Shown piece after piece: positions 1 to 8,142 of a stretch of DNA of 64,000 bases. Where the stretch lies: contig JAHFTB010000010.1 in assembly GCA_023269545.1 (NCBI GenBank), positions 1-64,000 of the forward strand, written 5' to 3'. Below the pieces are notes generated by a model that did no database searches, had not been told where the DNA came from, and saw nothing but the letters and a program-made list of their open reading frames with translations. The DNA is from Verrucomicrobiota bacterium. Lineage in GTDB: Bacteria > Verrucomicrobiota > Verrucomicrobiia > Chthoniobacterales > Xiphinematobacteraceae. The position numbers and the translations under genes are program-made. Each line of letters begins with the position of its first letter. Within the stretch, counting starts at the first letter, position 1.

Positions 1-1
1 T

Positions 2-124
2 CGCTTTAGAAGATTGGCCAAAGACTATGAGCGCCTTCCTTCCTCTCTCGCCGGATTCCATTGGCTCGCCTTTCTTTTTCTTATGCTTCATTCTCTCTTC
101 TTTAAAGTTCATAACACGCTTTAG
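2..124 (+). pseudogene. C-terminal tail of an IS5-type transposase
   Basis: Frame 2 is open from the window edge to a TAG at 122-124 and encodes a 40-residue tail beginning RFRRLAKDYER and continuing with LAGFHWLAFLFLMLHSLFF. This is the standard end of IS5/IS4-superfamily DDE transposases (RxxRLxKDYER..., then a hydrophobic LAxxxxxxxLR segment). The rest, including the DDE residues, would lie to the left of the window, so I cannot tell whether that element is intact. It abuts the RHS-like reading frame starting at about 115. Confidence 0.7.
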
Positions 125-1276
125 AACAAACTTTTGCGTATCGAGCGGATGGATTACTCAGTGAAATCCTACTTCCCAGACAAAATCGAGGAATTTCCTA
201 TCGCTATGGAAGCAATGGACTTCTCACTCTTCGTAGCAAAGCAAATTTAAATCAAACCCTAATACACGACAACTTAGGAAGAATCCAAAAACAGCTCACA
301 GAAAGCGGCGGATCTAATTTCCTAACCGAGGAACTCACCTGGAAAGCAAACTCCTTTCCCGCCACTTATCAAGCTTCCTACAAGGGAAGAGCAGCTCAAA
401 AAATGGAATTTTTCTACAACAGCCGCGGACAGCTTCTTACTGAAGGCACAGCACTGGGCTCTACTTTGAATTATGAATTCGATGGGAATACCTCCGGATC
501 GGGACTGGGAGTGCGCACACGAGCCTATCAGCAGAATCCTCCCTACGAACAAAAAATTACCCAACACGATCCATGGGCCAGGATTGCTAAGGAAAGCACC
601 ACTCACGAAGCATGGAGAATTCCGTCAATAACAGGCAGAACGACCTCTCCGGAAGTCAACCTCATATTGAACGAACTTTCCCTAGAAACTGTGCAGACAA
701 CTAACGGCTCCTGGGAGAAGCCTGTTTCCTTAAAACCGGGAAACTATAAACTCCACGTTTTGGCCATTGAGGGTGATAGGACCATTGATGTCTGCGAAGT
801 GAATCCTGCTGCGGTTGATAAATGTGAATTCACCGTGAGTCCTCGACCACACACCCATGAAAACAGCTTCGACGAGGAAGGAAATCTTACAAAGACCATC
901 ACCACAGGACCGGAGAACCAAACCAAAACCCAAGAATATACCTGGGATACGTGGGGCCATCTCGCAAAAGTCACAGAGAAAGATCACCAGAACAATGGCT
1001 TTCACTGGAGTGCCGTATATGATCCATTTGGGCGTCGATTAACAACGCCCCACACCCCCGTAACAGCAGGTACCCCCGTGACTGCAAAAACCCAGACAAT
1101 ATCTTCATATTTCGACCCGCTCGTCGAGTTCCTGGAAGTTGGTGTCAAGGTGAATAACCAGGCTACGAACTGGAAAGTTTATGGGCTTGATAAAGACGGA
1201 ACATTTGTCGGACTGAACGGAATTGGCAGGCTCGAAGCCATCATTGGTCCCACAAAAACCTACAGCATGGTGAGCG
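115..1276 (+). pseudogene. RHS/YD-repeat protein fragment, interrupted by IS66 remnant
   Basis: One frame is open from 115 (after a stop at 112-114) through the first internal ATG at 403 and on into the IS66 remnant. It reads as YD-repeat protein: blocks such as YRYGSNGLLTLRSKANLN, HDNLGRIQKQLTE, FFYNSRGQLLTEG and FDEEGNLTKTITT match the tyrosine/aspartate-rich repeats of RHS and wapA-like secreted proteins. There is no RHS core end (DPxGLR) and no toxin tail. The frame changes character at 1277, where an IS66 terminus begins, so the real 3' part is missing. Both ends are therefore broken and the gene is almost certainly non-functional. RHS proteins are usually large cell-surface or T6SS-delivered toxins; here only a middle piece is left. 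Confidence 0.75.
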
Positions 1277-1837
1277 GTAAGCGTAACGCTGAGCACCTGC
1301 TTGACAGGAAGAAGGATCGTAGAAGTCGTAGCGATAGAAATACGAGATCTATGCAGCGATGGGAAAAGGGGATGCCGATCGGGCTTTGGCCCAAGCTTGA
1401 GGGGTAAGATTTTTGACCTGCCAGTTAGTCATGGAAGGCAAACGGGAGAGAACATCACAGAGGTAAGCCTGAGGGTCAATTGCGCGCCTGCGACAAGGTT
1501 CTACGATGGTGTAGAGGATAGCACTGCGTTGACCCGCTTGGGCGTCTCCAATGAAGAGCCAATTTTTCTTCCCAATGGCAGTGGGACGGATGGCGTTTTC
1601 TATCAGGTTGTTGTCGATTTCAAGACGGCCATCATCGAGGTAGATGCCGAGTAATTTCCAGTTGGAGAGGGCATAGTCGATGGCTTTGCCCATTGATGAG
1701 GAAGGCAGGTAACGTCCGGATTTTTTGAATAGGATAAGGGCTCGATGCAACCGTTGAGAGATGGGACGGCTTTGCCAGGAACGCATGGCGATACGCTTAC
1801 CAATATTCAAGCTACCTGTTTGTAAACTTGCGCCCAA
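1277..1837 (-). mobile_element. tnpC: IS66-family remnant: 3' end of tnpC
   Basis: On the minus strand an open frame (1837-1349) encodes the C-terminal ~150 residues of an IS66 transposase: LPSSSMGKAIDYALSNW, YLDDGRLEIDNNLIENAIRP, GKKNWLFIGDAQAGQRSAI and DPQAYLCDVLSRLPS, all hallmark blocks of TnpC, including the E of the catalytic triad in the IENAIRP block. The plus-strand sequence at 1277 begins GTAAGCG, the usual terminal motif of IS66 inverted repeats, so this end is intact. The other end is lost near 1800-1837, where homology stops and unrelated sequence begins. tnpA and tnpB are absent. It sits inside the RHS frame in antisense orientation and is a dead remnant. Confidence 0.85.
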
Positions 1838-1880
1838 AACCGAACCGTAACGCCCAATTTCGCGCCTGAAACCGAACCGT
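1830..1880 (+). repeat. Two direct copies of a 19-bp GCGCC..AAACCGAACCGT motif
   Basis: Near-identical 19-mers at 1830-1848 and 1862-1880 (32-bp period) lie between the broken IS66 end and the first polysaccharide gene. They may mark the junction of a lost element or be binding sites upstream of the methyltransferase gene; the sequence alone does not decide. Confidence 0.5.
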
Positions 1881-1934
1881 CTATATATATTTCGTGAAAT
1901 CTCGTTTAAATATGTTTTATTATAATGAGAAGTA

Positions 1935-3086
1935 ATGGAACGTTTAGAATACGGTGAAAAGTCCCCCTATGTCGCACTTAAGGCAACGGTTCATATGGTT
2001 CGCTACCTGACCGCTAGACGTCTTTGTCCAGGTCGAGCGGTGTTGGATGTCGCGTGCGGCGAGGGTTATGGCTCGTGGCTGATGGCACAGTGGGGTGCTC
2101 AATCGGTACTTGGTGTCGACGCGTCAAATGATGCAGTGGACAAAGCTAAGGATCGTTTCGCTTCGGATAGCGTTCATTTCGCAACAGGATTTGGTGAAAG
2201 CCTTCCCACAATTGTTTCAGGCCAACAATTTGATTTAATCATATCGCTGGATACTATTGAGCACGTGGAGAATCCGGAGCTATTTCTCAAAAATATTCAG
2301 GCAGTAGCCGCTCCGGGCGCCACGATCATTATATCTGCTTCCAATGATTATAGGGATTACGCTCACGGAGGTGGGAACAAGCTGCACCGGCATCGCTTCA
2401 AGCTCGGAGAGTTTCAATCCCTAACAGAAAAAATCTTAGGCAAATCTAAGTCATGGAATTTTGGGACATTGGGTGTCGGATTCTCTCTCATTAAGCAAGA
2501 TGAGGCACTAAAAAGTGGAAATTTTGAAACGCCCCAAGACCTCATGCTGGACTTTCGAAACATAGATGCAGCAATGTATGCCCCTTCTCAATTCGAAAGC
2601 GATCCCACATCGACAGAGCTTGCTTTTTATGTGGGAGTCTGGGGAGCAGATGAAATCTCCGAAACAATCTTCGCGGGATATCCAGTATCCATGCATCTTG
2701 CAAAGCACATTCCCTTTCCAAGGAATGTGATTAAGCGCGACCCATCCGATCCCTTAAGGGAAGCAGAGACGAGGACCCTCAACTCAGAGGAAGAGCTTGA
2801 ATCCCTGAAAGATGAACTGGAGGCACTCAGCGAAAAGCTCTCTCACTCTGGGAAAGAAGTCGAGCGCCTGCGCATGGTATCCCGTGCGGCAAAGGCTGAA
2901 GTGAATGCGGCAAAGGCTGAAGTCAATGCGGCAAAGGCTGAAGTGAATGTCGCATGGGATACCATACAGCAAGTGCCTTGGGAGATCGTGAGAACATGGT
3001 GGGTGGTTCGGAGAGTGATTCCGACCCCTGTTCTGCGAATGATCGATCGAGTTCGGAATTCATTGCGTCGAAGTCATGCAGATTAG
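1935..3086 (+). CDS. SAM-dependent methyltransferase with C-terminal coiled coil
   Basis: A 383-residue class I methyltransferase. Motif I, VLDVACGEGYGSWLM, is at residues 36-50, the acidic ribose-binding VDAS at 61-64, and the motif IV-like FDLIISLDTIEHVENPELF at 99-117. Such enzymes in O-antigen islands methylate sugars or cap chains; the substrate cannot be read from sequence. Residues ~275-340 form a charged coiled coil (EEELESLKDELEALSEKL...) ending in three exact-phase heptads AAKAEVN, encoded by a 21-bp tandem repeat. A C-terminal coiled coil on a methyltransferase recalls WbdD-type chain-length rulers that terminate ABC-exported O-antigens, an inference supported by wzt and wzm downstream. 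First gene of the polysaccharide island; start ATG at 1935. Confidence 0.85.
   Translation: MERLEYGEKSPYVALKATVHMVRYLTARRLCPGRAVLDVACGEGYGSWLMAQWGAQSVLGVDASNDAVDKAKDRFASDSVHFATGFGESLPTIVSGQQFDLIISLDTIEHVENPELFLKNIQAVAAPGATIIISASNDYRDYAHGGGNKLHRHRFKLGEFQSLTEKILGKSKSWNFGTLGVGFSLIKQDEALKSGNFETPQDLMLDFRNIDAAMYAPSQFESDPTSTELAFYVGVWGADEISETIFAGYPVSMHLAKHIPFPRNVIKRDPSDPLREAETRTLNSEEELESLKDELEALSEKLSHSGKEVERLRMVSRAAKAEVNAAKAEVNAAKAEVNVAWDTIQQVPWEIVRTWWVVRRVIPTPVLRMIDRVRNSLRRSHAD
2886..2950 (+). repeat. 21-bp tandem repeat (3 copies) encoding coiled-coil heptads
   Basis: Three consecutive near-identical 21-bp units inside the methyltransferase gene each encode one heptad (A-A-K-A-E-V-N). The period matches the coiled-coil heptad exactly, so copy-number change would lengthen or shorten the rod by one heptad without shifting the frame. 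Confidence 0.85.
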
Positions 3087-3186
3087 CACTGCAAATCTCC
3101 AAAGTGGTCTGGAAGTAAGGCCGTATGTCACTCATCATTTACATGAGTTTCTAAATGCAGACTCAGGACGGAGAGAAGGACCCAAT

Positions 3187-5151
3187 ATGGGCGTAAATGG
3201 CGAGCACCTTACCATAACATTCTTATCGTTGAATAGAAGCAAACTCTCCATAAGATTGTGCCGATCCATTGCAGAGCATATCCCGCAGTTCCAGGGCGAA
3301 GTATTGGTAATTGACAATGGATCGACCTCCGATGAATTAGAAGCACTTCGGCGTTCTTTAGAAGGCATGTCATTCCGTTGGCGCATTGAGGAACTAGGCC
3401 GGAACTATGGTGTGGCGGGGGGTCGCAATCGAACGATGTCTCACGTATGTACTGAATGGGTGATGACTCTTGATAACGACTTATATTTTATCAAAAATCC
3501 TCTTCCTGACATTCAGTATGATATCGCTATCCTAGGTTGCCATTTTATGGCGATGGCTATTTTCAATGAGGATGCCACCACAAACTTTATCCGCGGTGGC
3601 CATCTTTATCTGTCGGTCGACATGAATGAACTTAAAATCGTCGGCGGCAGCGCATATCAGCATAGTTTTACTGGGCAAGACGGCCCAGGCTATCTGGGGA
3701 CCTTCCTGCCCGGAGGGGCTGCGGTTTTTCGGAAAGATACATTTATTGCTCAGGGCGGCTTTGACGAGGGAATGTTTGTTGGTTTTGAAGACTTCGAGTT
3801 TTCTCTCCGCTTATTCAGATTGGGATTAAAAGTTGGGGCAAGTGACGTGCGGGCCTTGGTGCATGACCATTTAAAACCAACTACCATCGATGATCAAAAC
3901 TATGAGCGGACTAGATTTATGCGTTCCCGCCTAGAAGCCGCTGCTTTGTACTTCGAAAAAAAACACGGATACAAGGTATGGAGCAATGTGGTAGATGACT
4001 GGCTATATCAGCGTGAACTCGCTTTGGGTTTAGAGGTTTCCGTAGGGGGGAGGGGCGATTGCCGCGACGAGAAGGTATCAGCCACACGGGCTTCAGAGAA
4101 ACCCCGTGTGGCTCTTATTGTCGATGTAGGTGCATGGGCGCTGGAAAATATCGCGCTCCAGATGATCAAACACATATCGGATGCGTTTGAATTTGAGTTG
4201 TTTACATCTGAAGGCGTTGAGTCACCCGCGATGCTTTTAGAAATGACGAAGGATCACGATCTCGTTCACTTTCTATGGCGAGGGCCCTTATCCTCTATTA
4301 ACGAATCTTGGGAACGGGAAAAGATGAATCGCCTTTACGGAAGTTGGAATCACTTTGTCTCGAAGGTGATCTCTCCACGACCTATTACCTTTACCGTTTG
4401 TGATCATCTCTTCCTTACGCCAGCCGAGATCCAGCATCATATTCCGCTCTTCACTCAACTATCAAATGGCTATACGGTCACTTCGCAGATCTTGCGGCAA
4501 ATTTATCAAGGTATTTCGTGCTACCCCAACCCTGAATTAGAAACACCCGACGGGGTGGATCTTGCAATGTTTCAACCAAGCTGCCTCGATCGATTTACAG
4601 AAGAAAAGTCTCGACCCTTGCGCGTAGGCTGGTCGGGAAATAGTGCATGGGGCATGAATACGGAAGCTGAACGTATGCGAGATCCGAAGGGATTCCATAC
4701 TATCCTTCGCCCCGCATTAGACTTGCTGAAATCACGCGGCATAGTCGTCGATGAATATTTTGCAGACCGACAGATCAAGCAGATTCCTTACAACAAGATG
4801 CCTCACTACTACCATTCGCTGGATTTGCTGATCTGTTGCTCAGAAGCAGAAGGAACCCCCCTTCCTGTTCTCGAAGCAATGGCCTGCGGAGTTCCTGTGG
4901 TTTCGACCCGCGTGGGTATTGTGTCCGAGGCATTTGGACCGCAACAAAAGAACTTTATTCTGAAAGAGCGGAGCCCGGTTGCTCTTGCGCATGCGATAGA
5001 ACAATTGACGAGAGACAGGCGTCTCCTCCTGGCTCTCTCTGAAGAAAATCGGCAATCGATTCAAGCCTGGGACTGGAGCATTCGAACGGATGCTTATAGG
5101 CATTTCTTCCAGCATCACATCAAGCAAAGATCCCATCTCTGCAAACCCTGA
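3187..5151 (+). CDS. Bifunctional glycosyltransferase, GT2 then GT4
   Basis: A 654-residue protein with two glycosyltransferase domains. Residues ~7-290 are a GT-A (GT2) domain of the rhamnosyltransferase type: LTITFLSLNRSKLS, VIDNGSTSDE at 41-50 and the metal-binding DND at 96-98 (MTLDNDLYF), plus a GGFDEGMFVGFEDFEF block. Residues ~330-650 are a GT-B (GT4) domain with EAEGTPLPVLEAMACGVPVV, the E-x7-E signature. I chose ATG 3187 because GGAGAGAAGGA lies six bases before it; the longer frame from 3076 would overlap the methyltransferase. It probably adds two sugars of a cell-surface polysaccharide at the cytoplasmic membrane. Ends just before a palindrome facing the convergent ABC genes. Confidence 0.88.
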   Translation: MGVNGEHLTITFLSLNRSKLSIRLCRSIAEHIPQFQGEVLVIDNGSTSDELEALRRSLEGMSFRWRIEELGRNYGVAGGRNRTMSHVCTEWVMTLDNDLYFIKNPLPDIQYDIAILGCHFMAMAIFNEDATTNFIRGGHLYLSVDMNELKIVGGSAYQHSFTGQDGPGYLGTFLPGGAAVFRKDTFIAQGGFDEGMFVGFEDFEFSLRLFRLGLKVGASDVRALVHDHLKPTTIDDQNYERTRFMRSRLEAAALYFEKKHGYKVWSNVVDDWLYQRELALGLEVSVGGRGDCRDEKVSATRASEKPRVALIVDVGAWALENIALQMIKHISDAFEFELFTSEGVESPAMLLEMTKDHDLVHFLWRGPLSSINESWEREKMNRLYGSWNHFVSKVISPRPITFTVCDHLFLTPAEIQHHIPLFTQLSNGYTVTSQILRQIYQGISCYPNPELETPDGVDLAMFQPSCLDRFTEEKSRPLRVGWSGNSAWGMNTEAERMRDPKGFHTILRPALDLLKSRGIVVDEYFADRQIKQIPYNKMPHYYHSLDLLICCSEAEGTPLPVLEAMACGVPVVSTRVGIVSEAFGPQQKNFILKERSPVALAHAIEQLTRDRRLLLALSEENRQSIQAWDWSIRTDAYRHFFQHHIKQRSHLCKP

Positions 5152-5155
5152 ATCC

Positions 5156-5175
5156 TATAGCGGAATTCCGCTATA
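5156..5175. repeat. TATAGCGGAATTCCGCTATA palindrome between convergent genes
   Basis: A perfect 20-bp palindrome centred in the 41-bp gap between the GT2-GT4 gene and wzt, which converge here. The same palindrome recurs at 34769, within 35430-35479, and as a shorter version at 21230. Its position suggests a bidirectional terminator or REP-like element. It is followed by a lone GTGCGTAACGGCAGTTA end (5180-5196) of the ~80-bp element family. Confidence 0.8.
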
Positions 5176-5192
5176 AAAGTGCGTAACGGCAG

Positions 5193-6029
5193 TTACCTCT
5201 TTTTCTTTACCTGATTTCTCGACTTTCCAGTCTGTTTCAGATCGAGCGAGTCGACATAGAACTTCACAGCTTCGGCTGTGGAGCTATCCGCCATGAGGCG
5301 GCCCTTTTCAAGTACTAGGGCGCGGCTACAGTGATCCAGAACGCTCTGCGTAGAGTGAGTGACTAAAATGATGGTGGCTCCTCCATTTTTAGTTTCCTCA
5401 ATTTTCTCCAGGCATTTTTCCTGAAATCGAGCATCTCCCACGGTAAGGACCTCATCCAGAATCAAAATGTCCGGATTTACATGAGCTGCAACAGAAAACG
5501 CAAGCCGCACCCGCATTCCGCTGGAATAACGTTTCACGGGTGTTTCCATAAACTTTTCCACACCGGAAAACTCTACGATTTGGTCGTAACGTTCTTCAAT
5601 TTCATGACGTTTCATTCCAAGAATAGCCCCATTAAGAAAAACGTTTTCACGTCCGGTTAATTCATGGTGAAAACCAGTGCCCACTTCCAATAAACTGACC
5701 ACTTTGCCTTTCAGTTTCACTATGCCTGTGGTAGGTGCGGTAATCTGCGAAAGAATTTTGAGCAAGGTGGACTTGCCCGATCCATTGACTCCCAGCAATC
5801 CAACGACTTCCCCCTGATAAACTTTAAAATTGATATCGCTCAACGCCCAAAAATCATGAGCTTTTAGCAGTACATTCCGATTCGTGTCGTGAACGCAAGA
5901 ATTAGGATCCTCCTTACCGCGGAATCGAGCCCACCAACTCTCCAGTTCGAGCCCTAACATCCTTTGATTGAGAATGCCCAGGCGATACTTTTTACCTACA
6001 TTTTCCACTTGGATGACAATGTTGGACAT
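5193..6029 (-). CDS. wzt: Polysaccharide ABC exporter ATP-binding protein (Wzt/RfbE-like)
   Basis: A 278-residue ABC ATPase of the polysaccharide/polyol exporter class. Walker A GVNGSGKST at ~80-88, a YSSGMRVRLAF signature at ~168-178 and Walker B DILILDE at ~187-193 are intact; the segment preceding Walker A (DINFKVYQGEVVGLLG) is typical of Wzt. It lacks the long C-terminal carbohydrate-binding domain of E. coli O8/O9a Wzt, so it resembles RfbE/TagH-type proteins that export without reading a terminal cap. ATG 6029 places the conserved MSNIVIQVENVGKKYRL at the N-terminus; the longer frame to 6074 overlaps the permease gene. Pairs with the permease 28 bp upstream to flip lipid-linked glycan across the inner membrane. 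Confidence 0.9.
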   Translation of the reverse strand: MSNIVIQVENVGKKYRLGILNQRMLGLELESWWARFRGKEDPNSCVHDTNRNVLLKAHDFWALSDINFKVYQGEVVGLLGVNGSGKSTLLKILSQITAPTTGIVKLKGKVVSLLEVGTGFHHELTGRENVFLNGAILGMKRHEIEERYDQIVEFSGVEKFMETPVKRYSSGMRVRLAFSVAAHVNPDILILDEVLTVGDARFQEKCLEKIEETKNGGATIILVTHSTQSVLDHCSRALVLEKGRLMADSSTAEAVKFYVDSLDLKQTGKSRNQVKKKR

Positions 6030-6057
6030 AGCAAAAAACATTAAAGAATGCGTGGCT

Positions 6058-6948
6058 CTATGCGGAATCCACACTCACGCGAGCAACTTTATTAAAAACC
6101 ATTACTCCCAAAACCGCCACCAAGACACTGATTAAGGTGCCATAGAGGATCTGAATCAAAGTAACCGCTCCCGATCCCATAAAAGCATAACGGAAAGCCT
6201 CAATAATAGGAACAAATGGATTCAATTCAATGATCCAACGTATTCTTGGGGATACTTGGGACAAAGGAAAAACCACGCAGCTGGCATACATTCCCAGCTG
6301 CATAAAAAATGGGATACTCATAGTAAGATCACGATAACGAGTCGTAAGTGCCGCCATGAGGCATCCCACACCTAAAGCTAATGCTCCTAACTCAAAAATA
6401 AGCCCCGGTACTATGAACAAGTGCAAATTGGGACGAATTGCAGCTCCTTCCCCCCAAAAAATAAGATATAATAATATAAATAATAGTATTTGAACCAAAA
6501 ATCCGAGAAAATTTACGATCATTTCGGCTATGGGGGCCACTAACCTAGGAAAGTAAATCTTATCAAAAATAGCCTGATTAGTAGTAAAAGTTGTGGATAT
6601 TTTAATTGCACAATCTGAAAAATATCTCCAACACGCGATACCCGAAAGAAAAAATAAAATGGGAGGGACTCCATCCGTCGAAGTATTCAGTATGCCGGAA
6701 AAAATCAAAACAAACACCAAAGTTTGCAAAAGTGGCTGTAAGATATGCCACACAGACCCTAAAACAGTTTGTTTATAAATGGAGACAAAATCGCGATGAG
6801 CAAACAGACCGATCAATTCTCTGTATTCCCAAAGCTCTTTCCATGAAATATGCCCCAGCCCCCGGGGTGGAGTAATTACTTTTGTCCAATTTTCTTCTGG
6901 TAAGTTAATATTTTTATGGCGCTCTAAAGAAGGATAAACTTTATGCAT
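6058..6948 (-). CDS. wzm: Polysaccharide ABC exporter permease (Wzm-like)
   Basis: A 296-residue ABC-2 membrane protein. A cytoplasmic N-terminal stretch precedes the amphipathic WKELWEYRELIGLFAHRD segment and about six hydrophobic spans, including LLQTLVFVLIFSGIL and IVNFLGFLVQILLFILLYLIF. The KQTVLGSVWHILQPLLQTL block and the NPFVPIIEAFRYAFMG block are characteristic of Wzm/RfbA/KpsM permeases. It forms the channel for lipid-linked polysaccharide together with the downstream ATPase. Transcribed leftward from the AT-rich 7-8 kb region, where its promoter should lie. Confidence 0.9.
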   Translation of the reverse strand: MHKVYPSLERHKNINLPEENWTKVITPPRGLGHISWKELWEYRELIGLFAHRDFVSIYKQTVLGSVWHILQPLLQTLVFVLIFSGILNTSTDGVPPILFFLSGIACWRYFSDCAIKISTTFTTNQAIFDKIYFPRLVAPIAEMIVNFLGFLVQILLFILLYLIFWGEGAAIRPNLHLFIVPGLIFELGALALGVGCLMAALTTRYRDLTMSIPFFMQLGMYASCVVFPLSQVSPRIRWIIELNPFVPIIEAFRYAFMGSGAVTLIQILYGTLISVLVAVLGVMVFNKVARVSVDSA

Positions 6949-7252
6949 GGCATATTTATTTGCTTTCTATAAGTATGTTGAGGGAAAAGCTGATGGCTGA
7001 CTTCTTTCTACTCACGTAAGACAAGTTTTTCGAACTCAAATTCTACGCAGAAGGTTCATCAAGAACCGCGACAAGAAACCACTATCGTAAAATTTCACCT
7101 CGAATCTCGATCACCCAAGAAAAAAGAAAATGAATGCGTAGGGGCTTTTCCAGTGGGAAAATTAATATTCTTAGTCGGGAGATGTCGAAACGGAAGTGAT
7201 GCGGTTTCAGATTGCGTTTCTCTGATTTCAAGTGCCATGACGTTACTATAGC

Positions 7253-7328
7253 AGGATTTACGCAGATTCCAGAGAAAAACTCGCCAGAGCAAAGCTCACT
7301 CGTTTCCCCCTGTTTTTGCGTAAGTTCT
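7253..7328 (+). repeat. ACTTACGC-ended short element, copy 1
   Basis: A 76-bp unit starting AGGATTTACGCAGATTCC and ending TGCGTAAGTTCT, so the ends are imperfect inverted repeats. The interior shares GATTCC.GAGAAAA and CTCGTTT.CCCCTGTTTTT with copies at 22309-22367 and 54435-54495. No coding capacity; MITE-like. Confidence 0.75.
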
Positions 7329-7531
7329 ATATAGAAAATATCCCTCTCAAGAGAAATTTCAACAGAAATGAATTTTCCGGATTTCTTATGGTGTATCTTA
7401 TTGACTATAAATATATAATGAGCTATCGATGCGGCAATAATTTCTTGGTGGCTTTATTAATTGTCTTTTGATGCCATTAATTGTTATTTTTGGATGGGAA
7501 AAATCGATGTTGAGGATGGCTCAACTTACAG

Positions 7532-7612
7532 GTGATGTTACGCAAAAAAGGAAACCTTGTAGGCTAAAATGGTTTTTTTGCTCCCAGAGCTCCTCAAAGT
7601 GCGTAACGTCAC
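7532..7612 (-). repeat. ~80-bp GATGTTACGC-ended element, copy 1
   Basis: Terminal inverted repeats TGATGTTACGCA / TGCGTAACGTCA flank a conserved core (AAACCTTGTAGGCTAAAAT, GGTTTTTTTGCTCCCAGAGC). Relative to the other copies it lies in reverse orientation. Family members: 22384, 27518, 27994, 33344 (half), 47043, 48759 and 62547. Confidence 0.85.
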
Positions 7613-7779
7613 TTACAGTATGATCAGAAAGCTTCCAAAAAGCATATTAATATGTTAATTATTAGCAACTAACAGATATTTTTCCTATAAGATTCCCGTC
7701 GGAAAATTTCCGGAAAGGAGCGCTGGAATTCCAGCTCGCGAGCTTGAGCTTTCATTTTTATTTAATTGATTATTGCCAG

Positions 7780-7857
7780 TGATATTACGTACCCTGCGCC
7801 CCTCTGTGGAAAGCAAAGTTGCTTCCACGGATTTTCCCTATGAACTGCGTAACATCA
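7780..7857 (+). repeat. Variant of the GATGTTACGC-ended element with a different core
   Basis: Ends TGATATTACGTA and TGCGTAACATCA match the ~80-bp family, but the interior is unrelated and holds a perfect hairpin GTGGAAGC/GCTTCCAC type stem (7806-7828). Same ends with a swapped interior is typical of non-autonomous elements mobilised through their termini. Confidence 0.6.
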
Positions 7858-8142
7858 GTTAATAAGGTGCCACTGGTCTGGTCAGTGCCTGGGGAGGTGA
7901 TTCATTTCCTGAGAGATATTCAAATTGACATGCCAAAAATTTGCTATACCGAAATGAGTGACTATAGTGGCTTTGCGATCATTAGCGCAGAAATTCTCAG
8001 GGATCACATTCTGTGCAATAGTGATTTCCGGAGTGTCCGCCAAGATGGGCTCTGATTTATTAGGACGTAAAAAGGACTGTTTAAGAGGTAAAAGAAATAT
8101 GCATATACTTGCACTGGATTCAATTGCAGAATTAAATTTTCT

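Larger units (their letters stand above)
6949..8142. other. 1.2-kb AT-rich intergenic region between divergent operons
   Basis: No convincing gene. It separates the leftward wzm-wzt pair from the rightward GT4-GT2 gene and therefore should contain both promoters. Three dispersed repeat elements lie in it (7253-7328, 7532-7612, 7780-7857). A weak open frame at 7864-8055 (VPLVWSVPGEVIHFL...) follows the last element; it has no recognisable domain and may be a remnant. Confidence 0.6.

Noticed and set aside
403-1407. A single 334-codon gene from 403 to 1407
   Set aside because: The codons after 1276 read through the terminal sequence of an IS66 remnant and the frame is open upstream to 115, so the ORF limits are artefacts of a broken RHS gene.
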